In this document: positions 1 to 10,861 of the stretch, in pieces
Layout of the letters: every line of letters starts with the position of its first letter
Numbering within the stretch: the first letter of the stretch is position 1
NCBI GenBank assembly: GCA_023525715.1
Contig: CM042012.1
Coordinates: 45,237,441 to 45,301,440, forward strand
DNA: 64,000 nucleotides
From: Cichorium intybus
Lineage: Eukaryota > Streptophyta > Magnoliopsida > Asterales > Asteraceae
Direction of reading: 5' to 3'
Notes under the pieces: generated by a model
Seen by the model: the letters and a program-made list of their open reading frames with translations, nothing else
Told to the model about the DNA's origin: nothing
The model's database searches: none
Program-made: the position numbers and the translations under genes

Positions 1-243
1 AAAACTCTGCTGTACTGTCTTCTCCATTGCTTGGGTGTGACACCATTTGAGGCAGGACATTTGTGCTGCTAGCTTCAAGGATCATAAGATCAAAAGGTTG
101 GTTTTCTCAGTTTTGATCTTTAGAAATTAATTGTTCCTTTAGGTTTTAGTTTATTATCTTCATAGAAGAAAACATAGATCATATTAGGGTTGCATGTGAA
201 CCATAAGTTATTATTTGTTCATTGATTGCTAGAAAACCCTTCA
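1..243 (+). mobile_element. 3' part of a Copia-family LTR, cut by the window edge
   Basis: The stretch matches the last part of the 5' LTR at 42538-43305 block for block, including the shared words CTCTTCTCCATTGC-like, TGAGGCAGGA and GTTGCATGTGAACCATAA, and it ends in CCTTCA as that LTR does. The primer-binding site that should follow is missing: after CTTCA only one G of the expected junction remains before unrelated sequence begins. The copy is therefore either a solo LTR end or a 5' LTR whose internal part was lost. Orientation is plus. Confidence 0.8.
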
Positions 244-1415
244 GTAACGACCCAAAATATGTTCAAATGGAAAGTAAGAAGTAAAGGAATAATTAATAAG
301 TAATTATTCATAATTTGAGCAAAAAGGGCATTTTCGTCACTTTGAAATATTCAACCTCATAATGAGATTTGTATGTGTTAAAATATTTCTAATATATGAA
401 ATAAGTTTATAAGTGAGGCAAAACTCTAATACTTAAAAGTTCCAAGAAATAAAGAGAGTTTTGTGCATAAAGTGAAAATTAGTAAAGTAGAGGGACCAAA
501 TGGTCATTATTGTAAAGTATGGAAGTATAAAAGGGAAGAAATCTCCCATTCTCCTTTAAAAATACGTAAATAACTTCAGAGGAAAGAAACTCAGCCAAAA
601 TCTCGAATACTATGGAGAAATTGAAGCAAAAATCGAAGAAACAAGCTTGGAATCGTGATTTCCAAGCATTCCCAAGGTAAGAAATCATCTTTTCCAAGCT
701 AGGTAACCTATTCTTCTCGTTGGTTAGATGTTGGATTCCGAAATTTAATAGTAGGTGAGGTTAATCCTATGATTCCAACCTTTAGTTCATGTTCTAATCA
801 ACTATGATGCACAATCCAACCCATGGATGATGTTGAATCATGGTTTTGACTCTTAGCTCAAGAACCCTAGAAATTGGGGTTTAATATCATGATGTTAATT
901 GGATGTAATTAAGTAGTTATAATTATGTTTATGGATGAAAGAAACCCTTATAAGTGGTTTCCTAATGATTCCAAGCAATCAAGAAAAAGTTGGAACAAAA
1001 TGGTAATTGGAAGGGTGGAATGGAATTGGTCATTCCATGAATGAATCATAAGAATAGATAATTAAGGTCATGTTTTGGTAATGAATGAAGTATGTTTTGG
1101 GTTGTAAAACCCCTAAATTAGTTCCCCTTGGTTGTATAAACGTGTATAAAGAAGTTGGAAAGAAATGAACTTTTGTATTAGAATTGATGTGCACATGAGC
1201 TTCTTTATAGCTCTTGTGACATCTTATGATCTTAACCATTAAGTCATGGATTAAATAAGACTTAATGGGATTAAAAATATGTTCTTAACATGTTAGAAGG
1301 TCAATAGAACCTATTGGTAAAGTTTGGTTAAGTTTGGGAACAAATGGAACCAAGAAATGAACTAAAACTGCAAAGAAAGAACAAAAATTCGGGGGCTGGA
1401 AAAATGGATCTGTAT

Positions 1416-1557
1416 TCTTGAAATTCACTCCCGTTATTGCCCTATTTGTATTCTTGAAATGCAATCCAAAGGTCAGAAGGTCCTACACGACCTGTGTGAG
1501 TCCCACAGGCCCGTGTGACCTGAATTCTTGAAATTCACTCCCGTTATTGCCCTATTT
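1416..1557 (+). repeat. Duplicated segment of about 38 bp inside the LTR
   Basis: The words TTCTTGAAATTCACTCCCG and TTATTGCCCTATTTGT occur at about 1416-1452 and again at 1520-1557. Between them is a CCTGTGTGAGTCCCACAGG inverted repeat with GTGTGACC, a composition common in Gypsy LTRs. Confidence 0.75.
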
Positions 1558-2666
1558 GTGTAGTTAGATCCCCGAACTTCTAGTATAAGCATAATATAGT
1601 GTGAGAACATGAAAATAAGTATAGTAGGACATGGGTTAAGTGGTCTTTATATGTATTATTAAGACCTATCATGTATTAATAAGAATGTTAATAAACTCCT
1701 TAGGTAATTAAGGAGTAAAGTTCATGGAAGGGAAGGAGCAAGGGAATGAAGTAATCCTAGTTAGACTTCTCTAACTAGCCAAGGTGAGTACATGTAGCTT
1801 TTACTCATTTTGAGATACATGTCAAATGTTATGAAATATTTATTTATGTTTTCTACATAAAGAGATGAATACGTGTTAATACGTATATTGTGTTGATAAG
1901 CATTATATAGGATAATGATATGGGTGTTCTAATGAGGATACCATATTATGAATAGTATATGAATGATAAGTAAGATATATATATATAAGTAATGGTATAA
2001 GAGTTGTATTTGGCTTGTAGCCTTAAAATACATAGAAGTAATGATGATACGGTAGAAAGAGTATATGTAAAAGTACGAAAATGTTATGAAAGATAATAAG
2101 TTATATGGGGATATAACTCTCCATGAATAATGAATAATGTAGTTAAGGTATATGTGTTGGTACATAACCTTAAAAAGGTATATAAAATGATATAAATGAA
2201 GAAATAAAGCATTGGGGGACATAACTCCCCATAAATAATGAGTAATGTGGTAAAGTATATGTGTTGTCATATAGCCTTAAAAGTAGTATGAATGATATAG
2301 ATGAAGGAGTAAAACACTGGGGACATAACTCCAATCACGAAATGAGATACGATGAATTGTTGTAATCGGGGACTTAACTCCTCGTAGTAATAGTATAGTG
2401 AAATAAAGTGATTATCTTGGTTGTGCATATACATGTTAAGTAATTGGTATATAATGAAATATATGAAATTAATGTACGTATACAAAGAATAAATGAAAGT
2501 TGGGTGAAATGTATTGACATGGAATACAATAGTTATGAGATTAATGTAATAAAGGTGAATTGTGTAAATAGCAAGTATAGACTATCTTATGCAATTGAAA
2601 TGTTATGAGTTACGAAAGTTGAGTCTGTTAGCTAAAGAAGAAAGTAAAAGTAATATATTTCGACCC

Positions 2667-3010
2667 AGGATCTTACCCGCGAGAAGGGGGATCAATCAGG
2701 ATCTTACCCGCGAGAAGGGGGATCAATCAGAATCTTACCCGCTTGAAGGGGGATTAACTAGGACTTTACCCGTCTGAAGGGGGTCAGAAGGCACTACTGG
2801 GATGTTATTTCCCTTCGCGAGGTAGTTGTCTTTAGCACGCCCTTATGGTTGGATTTGTTCTATGCCATGAAGGGAGATAAAACTAGCACACCCTTATGAT
2901 TAGTTGTTCTATATCATGAAGGGGGATCAAATTAGCACGCCCTTATGGATAGATATGTTCTATTCCATGAAGGGAGAGGAAACTGAGCACACCCTCACGG
3001 ATGGATTAAT
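2667..3010 (+). repeat. Two short tandem repeat arrays in the LTR
   Basis: From about 2667 to 2795 a unit of roughly 33 bp with core ATCTTACCCGCGAGAAGGGG is repeated four times. From about 2830 to 3010 a unit of roughly 55 bp with core AGCACGCCCTTATGG and CCATGAAGGGAG is repeated four times. Just upstream (2100-2380) the word GGGGACATAACTCC recurs four times. Units diverge by a few bases each. Confidence 0.8.
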
Positions 3011-3279
3011 TCCATTCCGAGGAGTTAAAGAATACAGAGTTGCTTGTAAATAAACATGAATAGAAAGAAATTATGATTCAGAACTAGTTTAAGTTTATTT
3101 ATATATATAATGATATTCAGTTATATAAGTTGTGTTGTAAGTGTGGAGGTATACCTACTGACATAAGAATCCTTAAAAGGATAAATATATTGATACTAAG
3201 TATATTCATAAATATTAAAGATATGTGCATGTTTGAAGAAGTCATCTATATGACTTAGTAGATAATGTATGATTTATCG

Positions 3280-3389
<110 letters not shown>

Positions 3390-3964
3390 AAAGTATGAGC
3401 GCTAGTAATTAACGAGTGATTATAAAGACTCAATAGGGAGGAGTTGTTTGTGTAGCATATGTCGTAACGGTTGTGTATTCAACCAGTAAGTAAGGAGTTA
3501 ATAATGTGTGAGTTTTGTGACAACAAGAGTATGATGTATAATATATATATTCTAAGTAAAATAGATTATTAGTAAAAGTAATGTTGTGGAGTTATATTCC
3601 ACAAAGCGGTAAGTAAATGAGAAAGAAATTCAAAATAAGTAAAGGTGAATGTATTAATAAGATTTTGCAAGTAAACAACATTCAAATGAACATTTGTATC
3701 AAAATAATACAAATCCAAATTCATGTAACTCACAAGACTTTATAGTCTTACGAATGTGTATTTTATGTTGTGTATTTCAGGTATAAAGCATTAAAGAAGA
3801 TGAAGTAAAATGATGTAATTATGGAATTGAATGTAATTGTATTCAATCATTATATTAGGAGCAAGTTATGATTCACTACTATGGTTGTATTGGTATTCAG
3901 TCTGTGATTACCCGTATTTTGTTACTTGTAAAAAAACATTTTACGGGTGTCACAAATTATGTTC

Positions 3965-4140
3965 AAGATATGCAATCATCACCTGACTCTAAGTCAACTG
4001 ATTCTAAAATCCTATCCACTGGATCTTTGGGTGATTCATTTCTTGCCACAAATGATTTTATTAAGAACTCAATTCATCATGTGACTCTAAGTCAAATGAT
4101 TCCAAAGTCCTGTCCTACTGGACCTTTGGGTGAATTGATC
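3965..4140 (-). repeat. Degenerate tandem repeat in post-gag region
   Basis: Two to three units of roughly 95 bp share the words GACTCTAAGTCAA, TGATTC and GGACCTTTGGGTGA-like text. The same array appears in the opposite orientation at 45716-45965. Confidence 0.7.
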
Positions 4141-4644
4141 CTTATAAAATTTGCTTTAACAATCATAGAGGACACAATTCATGAATCCAAAACACTTTGG
4201 ATGTATCAACATTCAAGTTATTGCCATTCATGCAATTATCACACCCATACAACATTTCAAGGATAATTTTAAACAAACATGTATTAAAAGAAAATCAAAA
4301 TTTTAAGAAATAAAATATCCTTGAACAATGTACTATATGATAGACAATGTCGCACGTATTTAATAAGCTAATAACAAGGTCATAATATCTAACTAAGGTC
4401 ATAATATCTAACTAAACTCCAAAACTGCATGAGCTTCAGATCCAATCCGAATATGCTCCTATGCAACAATGTCCCGCACCCTACAGAGTCCATGCATACA
4501 TAACATATGTGATAAACACATCATGTATCAAGGAATTCAGGATCAGGAGTTCTGAGTTTTACGATATTCCTGAGTTGCCAAACCGTTCGGCTTTGGAGCA
4601 TATTTTCAATCTTTCTGTGACTGTCCCACCTTGTGGATTCCCAG

Positions 4645-5329
4645 TTTGAGACATCGATGAACCGGTCCAGACGATCTGGATTATTTCTTGATGTGTCTTA
4701 TTGCTGGACTCAATCCTGAAGCAGCTGAATCAATAGAACTATGCTTCTCCATGAACGACTCATACATAGTTAACATTGAATGCATTTCCATGATTGTCTT
4801 ATCTGGTTACCCTTCCTGTATATCTGGATGAACATACCAGCGAGTCGAGTTAATGCTCAACTCCTGATTAAAGGTGACCATATTTATACAGTTCACCTAT
4901 GTGTCTCTCTATCTTGAGAACATGTGAACTGGTGCTACTTCCTACACACTTCAAGCTCTTTGAAGATCTTAGCTCGTCCTTTTTCAACCGGTTCTAAGAA
5001 CCTTTCCTCGACCAGTTGTGCTAACTTATCTGACACCAGGAATTCTAAATCCATGCGGAACTTGGGTATAGCATGAGGCAACGAACTTCCTTGGACTTAA
5101 TGGTCAAGGGGTCATGCTCATCACAAGCTGCTGTGTGATGCCATGCTTTGGGGAGCGGACACTCAATAAGATATGGCTTGCCAGCAAAACTAACAACCAT
5201 TCTCTATTTGTGAAGCCATACCACATAGTTCAGGTTAGTCAGCCTTACCATATGTAACAGGTGCTTTCTGAAACTCTCAGAAATGGGTGAAGGAGGAGAA
5301 GGATGAGAACTGACACTATCTTTAGACAT
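4645..5329 (-). pseudogene. Copia-type gag pseudogene
   Basis: The ATG (5329-5327) opens with MSKDSVSSHPSPPSPIS, closely similar to the gag start MSDSSVYSPPSPPSPIS at 44540. Homology then continues through the segment corresponding to RLTGLNCKEWLRNW. In-frame stops (for example after VWLHK) and frame changes destroy the reading frame. The end is placed where the reverse complement still matches the gag C-terminus, next to the ATCCAGATCGTCTGGAC word. The product would have been a capsid-like Gag. Confidence 0.75.
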
Positions 5330-6476
5330 TTATAAAATTTGAATTTGTTAGTTTAATTTTAATCCTTTTAAATAATTACCTAATTTATTATTTAACAAGG
5401 CTAGGATCCAAAATACTCCAACTATGGTGTGAAAAGGGATGACGTAATCACAAGATAATGGTCATTAAGGTAGATAAACATTTATCAATTTCATCCTTAT
5501 GAAATTCCTAGATCTGTGAGATTCATTGAAATGTTCAATGGCATGTTTAATCTCGGATATGCTCTACTGTTTGTGACTGGGATGCCGAGGATCACACACT
5601 AGATGTGAATAACCATGCAAATGTGCTCGGTAACCTCAATGTCATTTATCATCTCTAATTGATGTGCCGGTTAACCACACACGCTCCATCAATAATGATA
5701 AATCATGAGAAACCCATTACCACTCTTTATGAGCCCCTATTAGTGTGCCCGTTAACCACACACGCTCCACTAATGTCTCATAAAGTGTAATGTGCAATTT
5801 CATGGATTAGCATTATTTCACATTTTTCCTAAAGTAACTAGATTTGGGATTTTATAAGACTGTTCTAGTACTTTGATTAATAACATCATACTTTTAATGA
5901 GAGTAAGCGGTCCTATCAAACCCGTTCGGCTAACGACCCTCCACTGATCAAGAGAGCGGTGGGTGAGAGTGGACACCCATTAGACCGCCATTTTATAGGC
6001 AGTCTCCATATAATATTAACTTTTAATAATAATATATATAAGATGTATTTTAAACTCTTTAAAATATTAATGGTTTAATCTTTTAATTTTTTTCGAAATT
6101 AACTATTAATTTAAAATTAAATTTAAACATTTAAATGATTTAATTTATCTTTTAATTAAACAATTAATTAAATTAATTAAATCCAGATAGGCATCACAAA
6201 TTAACCAAATTAATTTAATCCTATCTTAAACCCCTAAATCTCAAAAATAACAATTAAGTGGGTTTAAGGTTTCCATTTATTAAATAATCGCACTTACCAA
6301 AAATAGAAAAACCTTCCAAAACCCTAGCACAAAATCTTAGACAAGGTGGGAGGAGGCTAGGGTTTCAAAAACCCTAACCCTAATATCGATTAGGCCTCCA
6401 TTTAGGGTTTAGTTTCTATAAACCCTAAATCTAAGGATTACAATTATAAAAATTCAATTAGAAAACAACCAATATA

Positions 6477-6487
6477 CTCTGATACCA
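6477..6487 (-). other. Primer-binding site (initiator-Met tRNA)
   Basis: The minus strand reads TGGTATCAGAG one base after the LTR terminal CA, complementary to the 3' end of plant initiator-Met tRNA. Confidence 0.9.
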
Positions 6488-6488
6488 C

Positions 6489-7131
6489 TGTAAGGTTTCT
6501 GCAAATCTATGAACTAAAACCCTAAGTTCACATGCAACCTAGATTGGATCTATGTTTTCTAACTTTGAACATATAATAAAATCGTTAAGGCCAACCAAAA
6601 TTACTAAAAGAAATAAAGAAGAAAAACTAACCTTTTGATCCTTAGATCTCTTGGAAGCAAGCACCACAAGTGTTGTGCCTCTAATTGCTAACACCCAGAA
6701 CCAAGCAAGCAAGAAAACAAGAGAGGAGAAGAGTAGAAACCCTTAGAATTTCGTGGCTTATGAGGGGTGGAGGAGGCCTTTATTTATAGCCTCCAGGTGA
6801 TAAGCAATTAAGGAGTATAACTGCCTTATTTAAGATCATGATATGATAATACTTTTATCATATAACTGAATCTACTTATCACTGCCATAAATTATGTCAA
6901 TACCCATTAAGGAATGCGAAACCCTAAGCCCTTAGGCCTCAATTTCGTCCAAACCCATATGGGCAACCCTAATTGTCTATTGCTCAACTATTGAACAATT
7001 ACAATTCAGCCCCTACACTTTTAATTAATCCAATTAATCCCAAGATTAATTCCAATTAATTTTTGATCAATTATTAATTAAATATTATGATTTCTAATTA
7101 ATATATTATTCTCATAATATATTAACAAATC

Positions 7132-7169
<38 letters not shown>

Positions 7170-7286
7170 GTCTCTTTAAGTTATCTTGTCCTCTGCTAGG
7201 TTTAGAGGGCAACCCGAAAGGACTGTGTTACCATCAATCAAGTATATTCCTAAATTATAGTCATGGCTTAGATACCTAATCCAACA
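6489..7286 (-). mobile_element. 5' LTR of the minus-strand Copia element (798 bp)
   Basis: On the minus strand the LTR starts TGTTGGATTAGGTATCTAAG at 7286 and ends CCTTACA at 6489, giving TG...CA termini. The start is shared with the LTRs at 42538 and 60875. A promoter-like GGAGGCTATAAATAAAGG lies at about 6773-6790 (minus). A (CT)n tract at 7138-7163 is specific to this copy. Confidence 0.9.
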
Positions 7287-8337
7287 CAAGGCCCTCAGAT
7301 ACACGAGTGATATTCTCAAGTGTACCATCATGTTATACTTTCCAAATTACTCACATCTTTCTAGAGCAATCATCGACCTTAAGCTGTTCATTCCCAGTTC
7401 AACTTCACACTTCTTCAACAAATGGACGTTCCCTATAACTTTGAGTCATCTTTCGACCCATATCGTTTCATACATTCGTTTGAGTCCTTCTGACATCATT
7501 GGCATTCTCATTGTTATCGAGAATTAGATCCCCTTATGCCACACGCCAAACCTATAACTTAACCACTGACTCTATAAAAGGGTACGGAACTGCATTCACA
7601 CCATGAAAAGTTGTGCAATCAATTTGCCAGGTCCTCTATTTTGAGGAGAGAAAAGTTTTAAACGTTACGATTCTCTATCCTCCAAATGATTGCTTTCCTA
7701 GAATCACTAAGTCGAGAATGTACCCATTCTCGATGATCAATATTCTTATGCTTTCCTTCAAAGTAGCATTCTACCTTTACAATTTCAAATAAGTTCCTAA
7801 CTCCTAAACTCGTTTTTCTGACTCCTTGTAAATTTGAAATTGGCGTGACTTAAACAGTTGGATAATTCATTAAAATAGAAATCAAAATAGTTCTATATGA
7901 TTCCCTCATCGACGACTTAGACCTTTATCATAAGGAATTTCTTCATTCTCTTACTACCTCGTTTGGTTACCACACGAGCATCTTCATTCACTCGGAGTTG
8001 AAATGCACTTTGATAACAGAGAAGTTAACTATCGTTCTAAACCCTTCTAACATCACCTAGGTCATGTGGTTTAATTTATCATGAACTTTCACCGCCTCCA
8101 TTAAAGATAATGACTCCCTAAACATATTCATCGAATATGGTTCTATTGTGGTGAGAGTACTCGCAACAAAATTTGTGATTCCAAAAATCCTCGGTCATTT
8201 CATAATTTGTTTTGTGGACAGCACTTGAATATTTTTTACATTTGAGACATATTAAAACTTCGCTGCCTATCCTTAGTACGTACCCTTAGGAAATTTATCG
8301 AAAACAGTATTCCGGGAATCTCCCAAAGCGCAACAAA
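7287..8337. other. Unassigned stretch, no gene recognised
   Basis: Only short ORFs without recognisable motifs are seen. The right-hand part probably belongs to the degraded 5' end of the chromovirus that follows, but no gag motif could be identified before 8338. Confidence 0.5.
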
Positions 8338-8746
8338 TGCCATTTTCATCATACTGGTGCCTGCAGAGAGATGACCTGTTATGACTGCAAGCAGAAGGGA
8401 CATACAACCCGTGTCTGCAAGATTCTGGCACAGGAAACCAAACAAGCGTCCAACTTGGGTATGAGTCGCGCTTGTTTTGGGTATGGTGAAACCGAGCACT
8501 TCAAGAGAGACTGCCCGAAAGAAAAGGGGTCCAGACAGATGCGATCAAGGAAGGATTATGACCTTGGGAATAAGAGAAGCAATTCAGGATCCTACCATGG
8601 TGACCATTGGCATGGGTTGGTTAGACCTCCCACCAGGCCGATATCATGTGCCATGAGAAAGTTATACGACTCAAGAAACCCTCATTGTGTACGACGACAA
8701 ACCAGGCAAAAACCCCCTAATCATCTCGTGCATGGGTACCACTAAA
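8338..8746 (+). pseudogene. Gag zinc-knuckle and protease-linker remnant
   Basis: The frame starting at 8338 reads CHFHHTGAC and then CYDCKQKGHTTRVC, a complete CX2CX4HX4C zinc knuckle. A second knuckle, CFGYGETEHFKRDC, has lost its second cysteine (Tyr). After the basic CPKEKGSRQ stretch the aspartic-protease core is missing. In another frame from about 8680 the sequence resumes as ETLIVYDDKPGKNPLIISC, which normally lies between protease and RT. A deletion and a frameshift therefore join these parts. Confidence 0.8.
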
Positions 8747-8879
8747 GTTGTATACAATAGGAAACTGAATAGTCTGAGAATGCTTGAGTTATCCTTTTTG
8801 CATGTTCCTTGTTTGGTTGTTGTCTTTGGGTAGGATCTCTCATTCGAATGCCTATTTATTTCTACACTGTATATGGCTG

Positions 8880-9530
8880 TACATTTACGAGACGACTCGT
8901 CGACGCCAAAGGAAAATTCCGTCATAGTGAAATAGTAGGGCGGGATTTCTATGCTTTTTTAGCCCAAGTTATGGATGAGAAAAAGAGAGTGAAAGAAATC
9001 ACAGACGCACCAAGAGTCTGTGATTTTCCTAATGTGTTTCCAAAAGATATTTCGGGGATAACCCCAACACGACAGGTCGAGTTTAGAATCGACTTGATCC
9101 CGAGAGCGGCCGTCTAGAAAAGTCTCCATACAGACTAGCCCCAACAAAGATGCAGGAGATAGATAGTCAACTACACGAACTACTAGAAAAGGGATTCATT
9201 AGACCGAGCTTCTTGCCTTGGGGAGCACCGATTTTATTTATGAAAAAGAAGGATGGATCCTTTAGAATGTGTATTGACTATAGAGAACTGAACAAGTTGA
9301 CTACCAAGAACAGATACCCACTTCCCAGAATCGATGACCTGTCCGACCAGTTACAAGGATCCAACTACTTTTCAAAAATCGATTTGAAAGCTGGGAACCA
9401 TCAACTTAGAGTTTAGGAGGAGGACGTTCCAAATACATCATTTAGGACACGGTATGGCCATTACGAGTTGGTCTTGATACCTTTTGGGTTGACTAATACT
9501 CCGGCGATGTTTCATGGACTAAATACAGAC
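8880..9530 (+). pseudogene. Ty3/Gypsy reverse transcriptase remnant (N-terminal half)
   Basis: Homologous text includes VCDFPNVFPKDISGITPTRQ, VEFRIDLIP, LLEKGFIRPSFLPWGAPILF, MCIDYRELNK and the FSKIDLKAGNHQLRV segment. This corresponds to RT fingers and the first palm aspartate. In-frame stops occur near 9115 (after the PRAAV segment) and 9416. The sequence then runs on as YGHYELVLIPFGLTN before it jumps to integrase. The catalytic YxDD box and RNase H are deleted, so no polymerase activity is possible. Confidence 0.9.
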
Positions 9531-9559
9531 ACCAAAGTTTGGTGGCTTCAGGGAGTTGG

Positions 9560-10807
9560 TCTTGGAAGAGGCTCGTAAGACAAGGTATACTGGTGGCCAA
9601 ACATGAAAGCAGAGATTGCTACTTATGTGGGCAAGTGTTTGACGTGTGCCAAGGTCAAAGTAGAGTACCAAAAGCCCTCGGGTTTATTACAACAACCATA
9701 GGTACCCAAGTGGAAATGGGATCGGATAACCATGGACTTCATAACTAAGTTACCCAAGATAACTGGTGGACTAGACACCATATGGGTAATTATCGATAGG
9801 TTAACCAAGTCTGCACACTCCCTACCAATAAAAGAGACAGACAAAATGGAGAAACTGACAAGGACGTACACCAAAGAGATTGTACGATTGCATGGTACGC
9901 CAATATCCATTATCTCAAATAGAGATAGTCGGTTCACGTCACGTTTTTGGCAATCATTGCAAAAATCCTTGGAACCAGACTCGACATGAGTACAACGTAC
10001 CATCCACAGACGGATGGGCAAAGTGAAAGAACTATTCAGATGTTGGAAGACATGTTGAGGGCTTGTGTGATAGACTTCGGTAAGTCGTGGGACACCCACT
10101 TGCCGCTCGTCGAGTTTTCATACAACAAAAGTTGTCACACGAGCATTAAAGTTGCTTTGTTTGAAGCCCTATACGGACGAAAGTGTAGATCCCTTCTATG
10201 CTGGGCTGAGGTGGGTGACACTCAGTTAACTAGAGGGCAAGTGCCTAACAGCACTCTCACTAGTCCTAAGATCATACGAGAGACGACAGAGAAAATCGTT
10301 CAGATCCGTGAACGATTGAAAGCATCTCATGACCGACAAAAGAAATTACTCGGATAAACGACGCAAGCCCTTAGAATTCTAGGTTGGCGACCGTGCCTTG
10401 TTGAAGGTCACACTCTGGAAGGGAATGATACGCTTGAGAAGCGTGGAAAACTAAACCCCATATACGTTGGACCATTTGAGATCCTTGCCAGGATCGGTCC
10501 GGTAGCCTACACGCTTCGGCTACCACAGGAGCTCAGCAATGTACACCCCACTTTCCACGTATCCAACCTAAAGAAGTGTCTGTCCGATGAGACTCTTGTC
10601 ATTCCACTTGACAAGATTAAGGTGAATGAGAACCTCCATTTCGTTGAAGAACCCGTGGAGATCATGGACAGAGAAATCAAAAGAACAAAACAAAGTCGCA
10701 TACCGATAGTAAAGGTCCACTGGAGCGCCAAGCGTGGACCTGAATTTACTTGGGAGCATGAGGACCAAATGAAACAGAAATATCCACATCTCTTCCCAAA
10801 CCCTTGA
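9560..10807 (+). pseudogene. Integrase and chromodomain remnant of the chromovirus
   Basis: The integrase zinc-binding part ends in YVGKCLTCAKVKVEYQKPSG (9630-9690), followed by a stop at about 9697. The catalytic core follows: ITMDFITKLPKITGG, TIWVIIDRLTKSAHSLP and HGTPISIISNRDSRFTS. A one-base loss near 9970 shifts the frame before GTRLDMSTTYHPQTDGQSE, ten or so residues ahead of the conserved Glu. Further shifts occur near 10355. The C-terminus reads VSNLKKCLSDETLVIPLD, then IPIVKVHWSAKRGPEFTWE with a stop at 10805-10807; this WSAKRGPEFTWE block is the chromodomain-like part thought to guide integration. Confidence 0.9.
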
Positions 10808-10861
10808 GGATCTACTCAAGTGCTAAATTTCGGGACGGAATTCCTTCTAACAGGTAGATGA

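Larger units (their letters stand above)
3954..7286 (-). mobile_element. Truncated non-autonomous Copia element, minus strand
   Basis: Read on the minus strand, this holds an LTR (6489-7286), a PBS, an untranslated leader, a damaged gag (4645-5329) and a post-gag region homologous to 45400-45960 of the complete element at 42538-49857. It stops abruptly at 3954 where the large Gypsy-type LTR begins, so the 3' part and 3' LTR are missing. No protease, integrase or RT was found. The leader shares conserved blocks with the other two family members, including GTTAGCCGAACGGGTTTGA (5916-5934, reverse complement) and the GGTTAACC motifs near 5660-5760. Confidence 0.85.
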
